NCBI RefSeq assembly: GCF_001723175.1
Contig: NC_064656.1
Span: 1,550,001 to 1,614,000 of the forward strand
Source: Penicillium oxalicum
Taxonomy: Eukaryota > Ascomycota > Eurotiomycetes > Eurotiales > Aspergillaceae
Length of the DNA: 64,000 bases
Direction of reading: 5' to 3'
Shown here: piece after piece, positions 43,873 through 54,945 of the stretch
Layout: each line of letters begins with the position of its first letter
Position numbering within the stretch: position 1 is the first letter of the stretch
Position numbers and translations under genes: made by a program
The notes under the pieces: model-generated
Told to the model about the DNA's origin: nothing
The model's database searches: none
Seen by the model: the letters and a program-made list of their open reading frames with translations, nothing else

Positions 43873-44787
43873 TCCCCGTCAAGTCTCGCGGGAGGTTGGA
43901 TCAACGGAGTGGGTGTCTTTGACGTATGGAGTGTTGAACATGGCAAAGTATGAAAGTCGGTGATGGATGGGTTGAGAGCCCTTGTATCTGTGTCGAATGT
44001 GTGGGTGATCAGGTGTTTACACAGCTGTCTGAGTCGTCTCGTCTCGTATTAACGATAGAATTGATGGAGGAATAGATCAGGTAGCTCTCGGGCGTTGGTC
44101 TGAGATGGACATGTATATATCAAGTTTTACTGGTTTTTGCCGGACATTCATTGTTCATCATATGTGTACACCTGCACTTGACTTAAGTCATTCCTCTTTC
44201 TCCCTCCGCTACATCCACACTGTCCACCTCCTTTAAAACAGGTCCAAAGTTCAGCCTACGAAAAGTAACTCAATAAGTATTAAGCCTAAGACCTAGTACA
44301 GTTTCCAAGTCACCGCATGCTCACCTCCCGCCTGTCTTTATTTTCACTGCTTACTAGGTATGAAATGTTGATAACTGCACATACTGCGGTGACGTCCACG
44401 AGCCTTGAACAGTGTTCTTAAGCACACTTGGAATTTCGACAGAGTAGGATGGTGTCCTTGGTGAGAAGGAGTACCTCATAAATAACATGCGTTTGATTAC
44501 AGATGTATATATGTACCTGTGAGCTTTCAGGGAGGGCAAGTAGAAAAAGAAACGAGACTTCTCCAAGAAAAGAACAAGTAGAAATAATTGAAAAAAAAAA
44601 GAAAGAAAGAAAGAAATAAACCATTTACATATTCACCATCCATCCAGTAAGAACTTGACGCCAATCTCGAAGACATTCGTCCGCCCTATATCAAAAAGGG
44701 GAAAGAAAGAGCATAGGGTGCCAGATCAGGTTTGTAAAAATAAAAAGAAAAAAAAAGATCAAGGGCCATGGCTAAAAATCAATGGCA
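43873..44787. other. Intergenic between osh3 and tRNA genes, with simple repeats
   Basis: No ORF is supported. It contains an A run with (GAAA)n repeats at about 44,590-44,620 and A/T-rich sequence up to 44,760. On the minus strand the latter provides T runs downstream of the first tRNA. Confidence 0.55.
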
Positions 44788-44882
44788 GCTCCTTGCAAGA
44801 TTCGAACTTGCGTTTTGGGAAGACAGACCGATCGAATGAACTAGTCAAAATCCCACGTGATAACCAACTACACGAAAGGAGC
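44788..44882 (-). tRNA. tQ(UUG): tRNA-Gln (anticodon UUG) with 23-nt intron
   Basis: Folds on the minus strand. Acceptor GCTCCTT pairs with AAGGAGC, the D stem is GTG/CAC, anticodon stem TGGGA pairs with TCCCA, and T arm GCAAG-TTCGAAT-CTTGC is perfect. The loop TTTTGA places TTG at 34-36. The intron is at the canonical place after position 37 (plus coordinates 44822-44844). A TTTTT tract just past the 3' end (below 44,780 on plus) serves as the Pol III terminator. The B box GTTCGAATC is intact. No CCA is encoded, as expected for a nuclear tRNA. Confidence 0.85.
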
Positions 44883-45422
44883 AACTTGAACTTCGTTTCC
44901 TTGAACTTGGTCTGATGTAGGCTGTGGTGGAGGATCGATCGGGGACTCGATCGGAGATACGGCGCGATGCGGTCCAGCTAAGAAGGAAGAAGGTTCCAGA
45001 TCTGCAAGAGCTGGAGGTACATAGACACTACGTAAGTACGATGGAGCAGCGGGAGGCTCGATTGTGGTTGGCGATAGAGAGGGAGGGCTAAAGTGGTTGA
45101 CCAATAGGTAGGCCGGATGGTGGATTTATTTCTTCATTGCTTGGGAGTGTTCATGTTGGGACTTAGGAGCGTGGAGGTGCCGACGTAATGGGACGCCAAC
45201 GGGCTAGGTTGATGGTGATTGAGGAGGGGGTGGAGATACTGGTGGGAGATGGTAGGAAAAGAAAGGGGAGTACTAAAAGGAAGAGAGACCGGAAGAGAGA
45301 AAGAAAAAATAGTTCACGGGCTTGTCTATCGCGTTGGTACAACAATAGCAATCAGGCACAGTGAACTTTGCAACCTAATGGGGAGCCGAGAGTGTAAACT
45401 CCCAAAAAAACAAAAGAATTAA

Positions 45423-45525
45423 GCTCCATCCAGGGTTCGAACCTGGGACTCGAGAAGACCAGATGCCTATCCGAAGATAGGATGCTTTCAAAATCTCACG
45501 TGCTAGACCACTACACTAATGGAGC
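45423..45525 (-). tRNA. tQ(UUG): tRNA-Gln (anticodon UUG) with 31-nt intron
   Basis: Minus-strand cloverleaf: acceptor GCTCCAT with ATGGAGC, D stem GTGT/GCAC, anticodon stem TGAGA with TCTCG (one T-G pair), and T arm CCAGG-TTCGAAC-CCTGG. The anticodon loop TTTTGA gives UUG. The intron lies after position 37 (plus 45457-45487) and contains a small hairpin (CCTATC/GATAGG). A T7 run on the minus strand just downstream (45,402-45,408 on plus) is a strong Pol III terminator. The body differs from its neighbour at 44,788 in the D, T and anticodon stems, so this is not a recent duplicate. Confidence 0.9.
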
Positions 45526-46666
45526 GCTTGTTGTTGAAATCTCAGCTTGACTTAAAATTATATTCATTCCGCTGTCAAGTCGTACCGGTACCATTTCCCT
45601 CGCCGCTGTCCCTCGGACGGCACTGATCTACTATGTTGGGTTGCGACTGTATGGGATTTGCGTGCTTGTGAAATCGTCATAGATGTCAACCCTCTTGTTT
45701 TATATGTAGTCTTGGTGATTATATTGACCCTTTTACATCTCTATTCTTTTTCCCTTGTGTCTCTTGGTCTCTCTTTCCTACCTGAACACCTATTCGAACC
45801 TTGGTCCAGGTGTATGCCGAAATGGAAGTGTGCCTCCTTGACATATTTTCGACGATCCGCCTCCGATTTGTCCGCGACATTCGTGTACCTTGAGACACCC
45901 ACGCCCAAAGCTGTAGCTACACCTACCAGACCAAGGGAACCTGGCCTACCCATCCGATTCCAAATCTCACACCTCATTGAAATGGAGGTTTCCTACAAGG
46001 TCATCGCCCGGATAGTGACACTCGAGCCGATTGACCTGATCTAAGCACAAGGTACATATAACGACCTGCTTGGCCACGGCAACGGCGGTGTCTCTGTCAC
46101 GGCGTAGATCTTCTACCTCCAACCGGACCTAAGCCCGGGCTGAATGGATTTAGACCAGAGGATTCCACGGCCCAGCGATGCCTGTCCAGGAAGGTAGATG
46201 CCAACCCCAAAGTCGCTCGACTGTAGTTGTTGTGTGGATGTAACAAGGTGCTGGTCAACCTACGCCGTACATGTGTTTGCTGTGGTTACGGGATTCCAGA
46301 GCCCCGGGCCTCTACAACGAGCCAGGTAAATAGCGCATCCCCAATGCAATTAAACGCGGGCTTACATCCTTACGTCTCGACCAAGATTGTGCTCAGATCT
46401 GCTCCGTTCATCTAGACTCCATCATCATCCGCCTTGCCTGCTATCAAAACAAACAAAAAAAAAACACGTATGGCAGCGGACTCAAGCAACACAAAGTCCG
46501 ACTTTGCAAAAGCCAAAATACCCAACACCGACCGCAGGGCCCGTCGAAGAACTACGACTCCACAAAAGCACACGGCCGCAAAACAGAAACCTGAACTCAA
46601 GTGAATGGAAGAGGACGTTGATGAACAAGACCGAAAGGCCCCAAGGCTATCACCAAGATGCGGAGC
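45526..46666. other. Intergenic between tRNA-Gln and IFRD gene
   Basis: ORFs here (for example 45,658-46,044, which opens on a TTG) lack recognisable domains. A run of A lies near 46,456. No RNA gene is recognised. It contains the 3' region of the minus-strand IFRD gene. Confidence 0.45.
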
Positions 46667-48314
46667 CTATGATTCCATCTCATCCTCATCCTCGGAGAAA
46701 CCAGTCCATCGCTTCGAACTGCGCATCTTTGCCGCCTTCTTCGCCGACTGGCGATCGCCTGATCCACTGGCCTCAGCCATGCGCATCATCACCGGCAGAC
46801 TATCCAGGACAGCTCGATTGCCCTGGAAGTAGTGCTCGGCGAAACCGCCCTGCAAAATACGGCGCAGGGACGTCAGTCGCACCCACTTCCACCATCGGTC
46901 AATCTTCATGACGCCGTGTCGTCCAATCTTCACCGTGAGGGTGCTCCCGTAGTGTCGGTTCGTAGCCTGATCGATGGCCATGTTGTATCTGGGCCCGCGG
47001 CGGGGATTCTCGACAGTAGTCAAGATCGAAGCAAAGTTGCCGTGAAGAGATTTCTTGTCCCGCTTGCTGATGCGCTTGGAGTGAATATTAGCCAGGTTGG
47101 AAAGCTGGCGCTCCAATTCAGGGGTGTTGTGGTAGGCATTGTAACGCTTGATGAGTTTTGGACCACTAGCAAGATCCTTGCTTTCATGCTCGTCGCTCTC
47201 GCCTTCGTCCTCCTCGCTGTCCTCGTCGTCGTCATCCTCTTGCGGAGTGTAGCTCTTTTCATAGAGGAGAGCGATATTCTCACCCGCGGCAATCTGAACG
47301 CCGGAGTCGACACTGTCGAGTTGATCAATGAAGATCTGGACGGCCTCTTCGCTGTCCTCTTCAAAATCATCAACCTCGGAAAGCAGGAAGCCCCACACAT
47401 GCAAGGCGGCAGTGACGCTGGTCGCATCGTCGGCAGCATCAATGGACTGCCCATCTGAGGCGATGATGTCCAAAAGAAAAGTCATCTGATCAAGAATACC
47501 TTCCTCACCAGCACCGCCAAAGTTCGTACAGGCGCCGAGACAGTAGATGGCCGCCGCCTTGATGGCGGTAGAGGACGAATCGCGGACGCAGCGAGTGAGA
47601 AGTTGCTCCGCATTGTCGTAGATCTTGTCGTCACACGAGGTAATGACAAGCAATTCGATGGCGCGCAGGGCCAGGGTGGATTCACGGACGCTCGACTCGC
47701 TGCGAATGCTCTTCGCGAATGCGCTCAGCAGGTCGGAGACATAAGGGCGAATCTCTTCTTCCGCGTAATGATACTTGGTGAGGCGGCAGAAAGCAGAGAG
47801 CGCCTCCTCACGACCCTGAACGCTGCTGCGCTTGCGGTCAAGGATCTCCGAAATGCGGTCACTCAGCTCCTGGGGCCAGTCGGCATTCTCGGTCTCCGGG
47901 TTTTCATCGTCGAGAGAGCCGATACTATAGAGTGAAAGTGATTAGTGCATGCTCAGAATTGTGGCAGACCGGCCACATGACATCATCCCGCCACGAGTGG
48001 GACCGATTTGGGGGGGGGGGAGGTGCGGAAGAATTTTGAGTACGAGAAAAAAGAGAGGATGGTGAAGAAATGAGGTGCGACTGATGTGAAATTGCCGCGG
48101 TTGACTCTTGACCGAGGTCTTACCTGAGGGCAGTATCGTCAGACAGGAAGCCCGAGTCCTCATCATCAGATGCCTGTCGACTCGCCGTGCGCGAGGATTG
48201 GTGGGAGGTCTGCTTCGAGCTACCGCGGGAGTTGGTGCGGGAAGCCTCACGGGAGGCAGCTTTCCGTGAGACGGTCTTGCCGCTCTCGAAGATCTGGCGA
48301 CGAAGATCAGGCAT
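46667..48314 (-). CDS. Interferon-related developmental regulator (IFRD) family protein
   Basis: Minus-strand exons 48314-48124 and 47924-46667 join in phase to 482 residues beginning MPDLRRQIFESGKTVSRKA. A Ser/Arg-rich N-terminal tail precedes an ARM-like helical domain (from about residue 75, QGREEALSAFCRLTKYHYAE; later AIELLVITSCDDKIYDNAEQ). A long acidic insert (DDDDEDSEEDEGESDEHES) follows, then the IFRD C-terminal region: LASGPKLIKRYNAYHNTPEL, KKSLHGNFASILTTVENPRR and WWKWVRLTSLRRILQGGFAE. The SKRISKRDKKSLHGNF and VENPRRGPRY blocks identify the family. Mammalian IFRD1/2 associate with ribosomes and transcriptional repressors; the fungal role is not established to my knowledge. Downstream of it on minus lie the tRNA genes; upstream is a 1.2-kb gap. 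Confidence 0.9.
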
Positions 48315-49536
48315 ATTGGATGCAAGAGGTGAGAGTGGGTTGATTCGGATGTGAGTGAGGAAGAGAGGGCTGCTGGAAGTAAAGGAACAGGAAAGCCCAG
48401 TGGCGCGAGCCTTGCCCTCAAGTGTGGTGAAGGAAAATAAACGGAGAAGCGAGGTATGAGAGGAGGGTTGGAATCACGTTGCAAGACTATCCTATTGGAA
48501 TGGAGCTATGACGAAGCGAAACTTGGCGATAGATAGCTTCGGAAAGTACATCGTCTTGCAGAAGAAACATGAGTTGGGGTGGGAAGAAGGGAGGTTGTAG
48601 AAGGAAGAAGAAGGAAGAGTGAAACAGGAAAAAAGATGTGAGGACATTTGCCAGGTGAGGGGAATCAGTCATTCAAGGCTTCAAGGCTCTACTGTAATAG
48701 TTGTTTGTCACATAGGGACAAGTGGTACGGTACTGATTCTGCTTATGATGGATGATATTGGAGTTAGGTACACTGCAATAGACAGTACAAATGTACATAC
48801 AATAATCTCCACCTGTCGACGAGTAATGAGTACCTCGCTTTCACCGAAAGCCGGTTGCCGAGAGTCTGCCCAAAGTTACAATACTGGTATAATTCTGTAT
48901 CCACCAAACGCAGCCATCTCAACTTACCTGGATCCAGTTACAGAGTACCAAAACATTAGATGGATAATATTGTAATGCAGTGATGAGTATGTAGTCTGTA
49001 CTCAATACTAAAGTCCCAACACTAACTTGGCAAAGTGACCTGATGCGGCATTTTCTCGAGTTCACTCATGAACTCCGAAGTTTCCCATTTGAAGGGATAC
49101 AGATTTGAAACTCTACCGTGGTTCGCCAGTTCTTGATCGTACAGAAGGCGCAACACTGGTTCAAGTGATTCATGGATCGCGACGGCTCAGACTTGACTGG
49201 TAGCCGCGGGGGATCACATGCCCGTCGATGATGAATTACACTTTTCATCTTACCGCAATGCGAGTCGACAGGGCGCCGCTGCAAAGCGTCAGAGAAGAAG
49301 ATTGATGCCCGACCCGTACATGAAGGTTAAGGAAAAGTGGAAAATCTGCAAGCCATCGGCAGTGGACGAATCCACAACTCGGCGACGACTCAAAAGTAGT
49401 ATCACCCTTTCAAAAATACCTGGGATTGTTTTTCTTTCTATTTGATGGGGTATCACCAACTCCAACGGAAACAATCATTGCGAGGGAGAGAAAATAGACA
49501 ATAGAGTCGGGTCAGAATAAGGGAAGCAGAGGACCT
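48315..49536. other. Intergenic: IFRD promoter and rrp4 3' region
   Basis: The first ~350 bases above the IFRD start are purine-rich on plus (pyrimidine-rich in gene sense), typical of a fungal leader. The remainder is AT-richer and has no supported ORF. Confidence 0.5.
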
Positions 49537-50823
49537 TCATTTGACCTGTTGAACAACAAGCTCCAGGATGCGCCGTGATTTAGCACCCTCGAGATATTCC
49601 CGTCCTTCATGCCGCGTTTCCTCATCTTCATCATCATCATCACCAACCTCAAGATCCACCTGCAGGCTAGCCTCATAGGCGGCCATCACGGTCTCCTCGT
49701 CGACCCGAATGCCACCTTGAACGAGGACTTGAATACACTGGGCCAATCTAGCAATCTCCCGACGGGTCTGTGGAATGATCTCGTCATTCTGGCTGGAATA
49801 GATGGACGTAGAAACCATTTCCTCCATACGTGTGATGGACACACTCTCTGTAGCGGACGAGGCTGCGGCCGCGCCATCGGCGTGCTTGGAAATCCAAATG
49901 TACCCATTTACTCCCAAGATGACATCGACCTCACCACCACCATTATGCGTGTTCACAGTCCACACCTGACGGCGTGATCGCACAACACCGCCCATTCCAC
50001 TGCCTGCTCCAGGACGTAATGAATTCGCACCCACACCACCCTTGGTTGTGGTACTTGACGCCCCGCTACCCCCCGTACCAGTTACAGCAAGGAAGACACC
50101 ATTGCGCAATTTTCCATATTTGAGTGAGCGTGTGTGGAGGGACGCCGATCCATCTTGGTGGACGCTCTGTACTTCGGCAACTACAAGGTCGCCCTCACTG
50201 AAAAATGTTCGGATTTGGAGTTCATCGGAGCTTGTACGTCGACGGAGAATACCACCAGGCAAGTTGATGGCGGATAAAGGCAGTTGGGCGAGCAGCGGAG
50301 CAGCGACATCGACCTTCCATCGCTTTGATTGAACTTCGACAATGCGACCCACGACCAGGTCACCGATTTCGGGCGTGTACCGGGCACGCAGTGGATGTAC
50401 GGAGAGAAGCTTATTGGTCTTTTGAACAGTACCAGCAACAGTAGCGATGATCGAGGTTGATAGAGGGGTCATATATGTGCCGTGACCTCTGAAGATCGAT
50501 TAGCTCCGTCCAGAGTGCGCGCTTGCCAGCGGAAGTTTAAAAAAAACAGCAGCAAAGAGGTCTCATTTGTACACCTCAAAGCCACGAAAGACAGTACAAG
50601 GTATCTTTAAGACTTACCTCATCCATTGCGGATCATCTGTAACAACTTCACCTGGTGTGACCACGCCCGTTGACAAGGTCTGATTCCCAATGCGGGCCCG
50701 CTTCGGTGCCCGCAAGCCGCTCATTTCGACGTCTTCGTCGCTATCAACGGACATTGAATCGTCGGAATCATCTTGACGAAGGATGATGTCGTCTGCTATG
50801 GGAGGCAGAATAGTGATCCCCAT
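49537..50823 (-). CDS. rrp4: Exosome complex RNA-binding subunit Rrp4
   Basis: Minus-strand exons 50823-50618 and 50488-49537 join in phase to 385 residues. The N-terminus [20 protein letters not shown] is acidic, and the splice reconstitutes PQWMRGHGTYM, the conserved Rrp4 N-terminal block (RGHGTY). An S1 domain follows (about 95-175, [20 protein letters not shown] and [20 protein letters not shown]). A KH-type domain comes next, with [16 protein letters not shown] Gly/Ser-rich insert of about 30 residues ([19 protein letters not shown]) sits between S1 and KH. Family knowledge: Rrp4 is one of three cap subunits (with Rrp40 and Csl4) guiding RNA into the nuclear and cytoplasmic exosome. The tail is acidic ([20 protein letters not shown]). 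Confidence 0.95.
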
Positions 50824-51426
50824 CTTGTCGGATAGATGGAGAATGCAAAAATGGTAAATCGACCTGTAATGCAGTACACTCGTGGGAGGTATGCTCAAGA
50901 AAGTCCGAGACTTTCTGCAGGTCACGTGGTTTATCCACATGGTCCACTTTCAGCCCCAAGTTTATCGTCAATTTGGAGATTGTGGATAATGACCTCAACC
51001 ATACAGTGCCCTGCGGAGGTCTCGAAGCTGAGAGCTTATCTGGATAGAAGGTAATTAAAAAAATACAGGCTACAGTGAATATCCCAAGATTTTATGCAGT
51101 CAAGTTCCAATCCGGCTCTCGCTCCCGGCATTGGTTCAGTAGAGGCTTCTGTTTCTGCTGGGACCGGCGCGAGTGTGATCATAGGTCTTGATGAATCACC
51201 AATGGAGTTGATTCTCTTCGGCACCCTCCGGACTCAATTTGGCTAATTTTATCAACAGAAACATCATGTAAAGAGCATTATGGGTGGAAGAATAACGAGA
51301 GCAGATCGAGACGGTGAATAGATGAAATAGACCCATTGTAAATTCTCTGGAATGGTGTACAGGTATTTGACGAAAAGCTGAGTAAACATTCAACCCAATC
51401 CTCGCCAGAGTTTGCCTCAAATGGAT
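50824..51426. other. Intergenic: rrp4 promoter and 3' region of next minus-strand gene
   Basis: About 600 bp between the rrp4 start and the upstream gene's stop, both on minus. AT-rich, with no supported ORF. Confidence 0.5.
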
Positions 51427-52539
51427 TCATGCCTTTTTGGCGCTGCGTGTAGTGCCTGACTCATCCTTTTTCTTCTTCGAGCGACTATTGCCCCCCTTGG
51501 GACGATATCCAGCATCGTCTTCGCGCTTACGTTTGTTCTTCGGCGTAGGCTCTATTTCTGTCCCATCTTCGTCGTAAAGCTCCTCGTCTTTGCGCTGTGC
51601 GAGCGCCCGCTTGGAGGAGCGCACGTTGGAAGGGCGTGATGTGGATTTCTCCGAAGCCACCTCATGTTCCTGCAGAGCCTGGGGTTGGTTGCGTCGTAGC
51701 CAATTGAAGACCGAGGCGGGATTGCGCGACATCGCCTCGCGCTCTCGCTCTGCCAATGTAGGAGGTTCTGGGATGCGGGCAAGTTGCGCGATAGCTGTCT
51801 CGTCTCCTAGTTTGGCGTCCAAAGCTAGGTAGCACTCGGTCTCACGCTCAGGTGTCAGATATCCAAGTGTCCGCCTGACACCATTTGACCCCTGTTCCTG
51901 CTCTGGAGCACTAGCGGCGGTGTGGGGAATCTGAATCAATTTGCGATATTGTAGAGCAGGAGCAAACTCTTTGTTTTTCTTCACACTCTCTTCGACTTGG
52001 CGGTATGCGCTGGCGGAGAGGGTACCATTGGCTAGTTCCGATCTGGCTTCTTTCAGCGCAGTTCTGGCAAGCTTGGCGTCATCGACCAAGGGGGCGATCT
52101 CTTGTTCGGAGGGAGGGAGAAAGGGAGTGTCTTCTGGCATGCTCAAATCGTAACGCAATGACGGAGGTAAATGGAGACTTTCGTTGAATTCGAGAAGAAT
52201 CTCAAGCAGTTGACTGCAGCCTGGTCAGTACATAGTGACAAGCAAGCCCTATTCTGCCCAGTCATTACTTACTCATTTTGTTCTTGGATGCGCTTCGAGA
52301 GATCTTCAATACGGAGCTCTTCGCGAATCAGAGCCTCACTTTCCAACTCTTGCTTGGTGAACTTCATTTTCAGCTTCGCATACTTCTTCCTAGAACATGT
52401 GGATTAGCGCGATGCCCTGAAAGCCAGCCTAGTGAGGGTCGTACTTGAAAGAGTGTACCGACTGCTTCGCAGGGGTAGTCTCGGTCGTATCAAGACTTGT
52501 GTCCATTGTAGCTTTCACGTCACTTGTATCATCTGCCAT
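51427..52539 (-). CDS. iec3: Probable INO80 chromatin-remodelling complex subunit Iec3
   Basis: Minus-strand exons 52539-52445, 52389-52273 and 52213-51427 join in phase to 332 residues starting MADDTSDVKATMDTSLDTTE. A basic-helical N-terminal region (KKYAKLKMKFTKQELESEAL, then LSKRIQEQN and DQLLEILLEFNESLHLPPSL) resembles the Iec3 domain, in which a Lys-rich 'KKYxKxKxKF' helix leads to a leucine-rich helix. The middle is helical and charged; the C-terminus is basic with repeated Lys/Arg clusters (KNKRKREDDAGYRPKGG, SRSKKKKDESGTTRSAKKA), plausibly nuclear-localising and DNA-contacting. I base the call on the N-terminal pattern and nuclear composition; it is less certain than the neighbours. 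It shares a 290-bp promoter with nop13. Confidence 0.6.
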
Positions 52540-52829
52540 GATGGTGCTGCGAATTGATAGATGGAGACAAGTCTGTAGAAGAAGTCGGAGTCCCTTGAAC
52601 GTGGAAGAGGAAAGCCGGAACAGAAGATGGCTCGGCATGCGCGCCAAGCACTAAACCAGGCTTGCGCGACTAGTATGTAGCGGCCGCCGTAAAAAAATTA
52701 CCGATTTCCCACCCGCAAATCCGCAGAACGTGAAAAGACTTTTATAAAAGTTTTTTGAGACTTTTTCAACTGGCCTCAATTTTGTCTTTACTTAAGTGAA
52801 TATCGCGGAGTCTTCGGTACGATCACAAC
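52540..52829. promoter_or_regulatory. Bidirectional promoter, iec3 / nop13, with symmetric TATA-like element
   Basis: 290 bp between divergent starts. CTTTTATAAAAG at 52739-52750 is a perfect 12-bp palindrome containing a TATA-like core, 80 bases before the nop13 ATG. Being symmetric it could serve either direction. A GC-rich GCGGCCGCC stretch lies at about 52,680. Assignment as a TATA box is inference. Confidence 0.5.
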
Positions 52830-54017
52830 ATGGCCGAAACTGCAGACCTCAGTCAAAAGAAGCGCAAGCTCCAGGAGGGTCCTGAACTGGAGATTGACCT
52901 CGCTGCGCCGGAGCCGCCATCGAAGAAAGCACTGCGAAAGGCGAAGAAGGGAAAGAGCGTCGAAGGGAAGAGCCATGAAACCGAGAAATCAACTGCTGCT
53001 TCCACCATGACGGCTACTACCGAGACCTCCGAATCCAAAGATGCCGACGAATCGCAGGGAAAGCGCTCACAGTACGGAATCTGGATCGGCAATTTGTCCT
53101 TCAACACCAGCAAAGACGATCTTCGCCAATTCCTTATTGACAATTGCTCTATTACCAGCGACATGATTACAAGAGTCCATCTACCAAAGGGTCCTGAAAA
53201 ATTCGGACGCCCGCAAAACAGGGGTTTCGCCTACATTGATTTCTCCAAAAAGAAAGCAGTGGAGGAGGCCATTGGTCTAAGCGAGCAACTGCTTACCGGT
53301 CGCCGGGTGCTGATCAAGAATGCGAACAGTTTCGAAGGTCGGCCCGAGAAGTCCGCGGAGCAAGGTAGTGCTGCCGCCGCTACCAAGTCCGGCCATCCTC
53401 CATCCAGACGTATCTTCGTGGGCAACTTGAGCTTCGATGTTACAAAGGAGTCGTTGGAGGCACACTTTGCCAGATGTGGAGTGGTGACAAATGTCCATAT
53501 GGCCACTTTCCAGGATAGCGGAAAATGCAAGGGGTATGCTTGGGTGGAGTTTGAGGACATTGCCGCCGCTGAATCAGCGGTGAAAGGATTTGTGATGGAG
53601 AAGGAAGATGATGAGGAAGAGGAGGATGAAGCAGAGGCGGAGGACCAGAAGCAATCTGATGATTCATCAGACTCAGAGGAGGAGGCCAAGAAGTCTAAGT
53701 CAAAACCAAAGAAGAAGTCCAAAAAGCCCTTTCAACGTCGGGTTTGGGTGAACCAACTCTTAGGCCGCCGTCTGAAATTGGAGTTTGCCGAAGATGCAAC
53801 AACCCGATACAAAAAGCGGTTTGGAAAGGATGGTGAAGGGAGGAAGAACGAGCAACCGGCCATCACTGAAGAGGGTGCTGCGCCATCAGCGGAGCAACCC
53901 CGTACTCGCAGACAGAGACGTCCCTCTATCGATGAGTCGCGATATACCAAAGAGACTGTCCAACGACTCAGTGGTGCTATCGTCGAAGCCCAAGGCAAGA
54001 AGGTCACTTTTGATTGA
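52830..54017 (+). CDS. nop13: Nucleolar RNA-binding protein Nop13 (two RRMs)
   Basis: A single exon of 395 residues from ATG 52830. The N-terminus is Lys-rich (KKRKLQEGPELEI, PPSKKALRKAKKGKS). RRM1 at about 83-165 has RNP2 IWIGNLSF and an RNP1-like NRGFAYIDF. RRM2 begins at about 192 with IFVGNLSF and KGYAWVEF. Before its last strand it is split by a ~55-residue acidic and Lys/Ser-rich insert (EKEDDEEEEDEAEAEDQ, then KKSKSKPKKKSKKPFQRR); RRLKLEFAED probably supplies the closing strand. Family knowledge: Nop13 is found in nucleolar 90S pre-ribosomes, and Nop12 is its relative. The two-RRM order with an unusual IDNCSI spacing in RRM1 favours Nop13 over Nop12 or Nsr1. Confidence 0.88.
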   Translation: MAETADLSQKKRKLQEGPELEIDLAAPEPPSKKALRKAKKGKSVEGKSHETEKSTAASTMTATTETSESKDADESQGKRSQYGIWIGNLSFNTSKDDLRQFLIDNCSITSDMITRVHLPKGPEKFGRPQNRGFAYIDFSKKKAVEEAIGLSEQLLTGRRVLIKNANSFEGRPEKSAEQGSAAAATKSGHPPSRRIFVGNLSFDVTKESLEAHFARCGVVTNVHMATFQDSGKCKGYAWVEFEDIAAAESAVKGFVMEKEDDEEEEDEAEAEDQKQSDDSSDSEEEAKKSKSKPKKKSKKPFQRRVWVNQLLGRRLKLEFAEDATTRYKKRFGKDGEGRKNEQPAITEEGAAPSAEQPRTRRQRRPSIDESRYTKETVQRLSGAIVEAQGKKVTFD

Positions 54018-54945
54018 TGTCTCAATTTCCAATTCTCCACCATGGCCGGCTTTGTCATGTATTTTATCCTTGATATGCCATACATGCTCAGGAGAACGGT
54101 CCAGCGCAGACTTTATTTTGAAGCAAAACATGCATCCATCACCCACGCGATACTGTGCCATTCCATTCATCTATCCAAGTTCCAAAAGTCCAGTTAGGGT
54201 CAAATTGAGACTCTTCTGATACCCCTTTGTGCAAAATACAATTCAACAATATTTTTTTGTCTTTAGGTTTTTACGGTTTCCGGTGCCATTATCAGCGCAA
54301 GACTGTAAGCCCAGTCATGTCAACCAAAGTTGTGTCGCATACTGGATCGAAGTAACCTTCTGATCTATATTTGAACTGCGTTTGTAAACAGCCCCGGAAA
54401 CGTGCCATAGTCATGAAATTACATGGGCCCTGCATGTCTGTGCAGGTAGTATATCAAACTCGCTTTCAGTAACGTTACTCTTCAGCCCATTTTGACTAAG
54501 CGTGCATGGAAACGGGGACAAAGTAGCTAGCTTCGATTATTGCAGAAAGGAAATGAAATCCGTGGATCTATCTAGGCCAGGCAGAAATAGCCTCACCGCC
54601 CGACACTAGCCTCATCGGGGGTCACATCTCTGCAATGTGATGCCCAGTCATGGAATAACTGCTTCAAATTTATTCCTATCTGCATCTTTTAATTCTCTAC
54701 CCCTTGCTCTGATTATTGCACTTGTTCTATTAGTTGTCCGAGGCAAGGTGTGACTTCAAGATCCGGAGCCTGTGCCACTGAATCTACCAGCTCACTTGTC
54801 GTACCTCTTGCTTGGGCTAGAAGGCTTCGCCGCATTTCGACCTTGCACTGCTCATCCCTTCCTCGTTGGCGAGCTCCGACGCCAACTCAGCGAAAGAAGG
54901 GTCACCGGCCTTTCATCATCCCAGAGCTATCTCCGCCTCCAGATC
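54018..54945. other. Intergenic between nop13 and Barentsz-like gene
   Basis: AT-richer, with no supported ORF in the first 700 bases. The frame of the next gene stays open upstream of the chosen ATG, so an earlier start at 54,772 is formally possible, but its residues lack the expected charged composition. Confidence 0.5.

Noticed and set aside
45658..46044. 128-codon plus ORF with a hydrophobic start
   Set aside because: Begins with TTG, has no ATG of its own in a good place, and no family resemblance.
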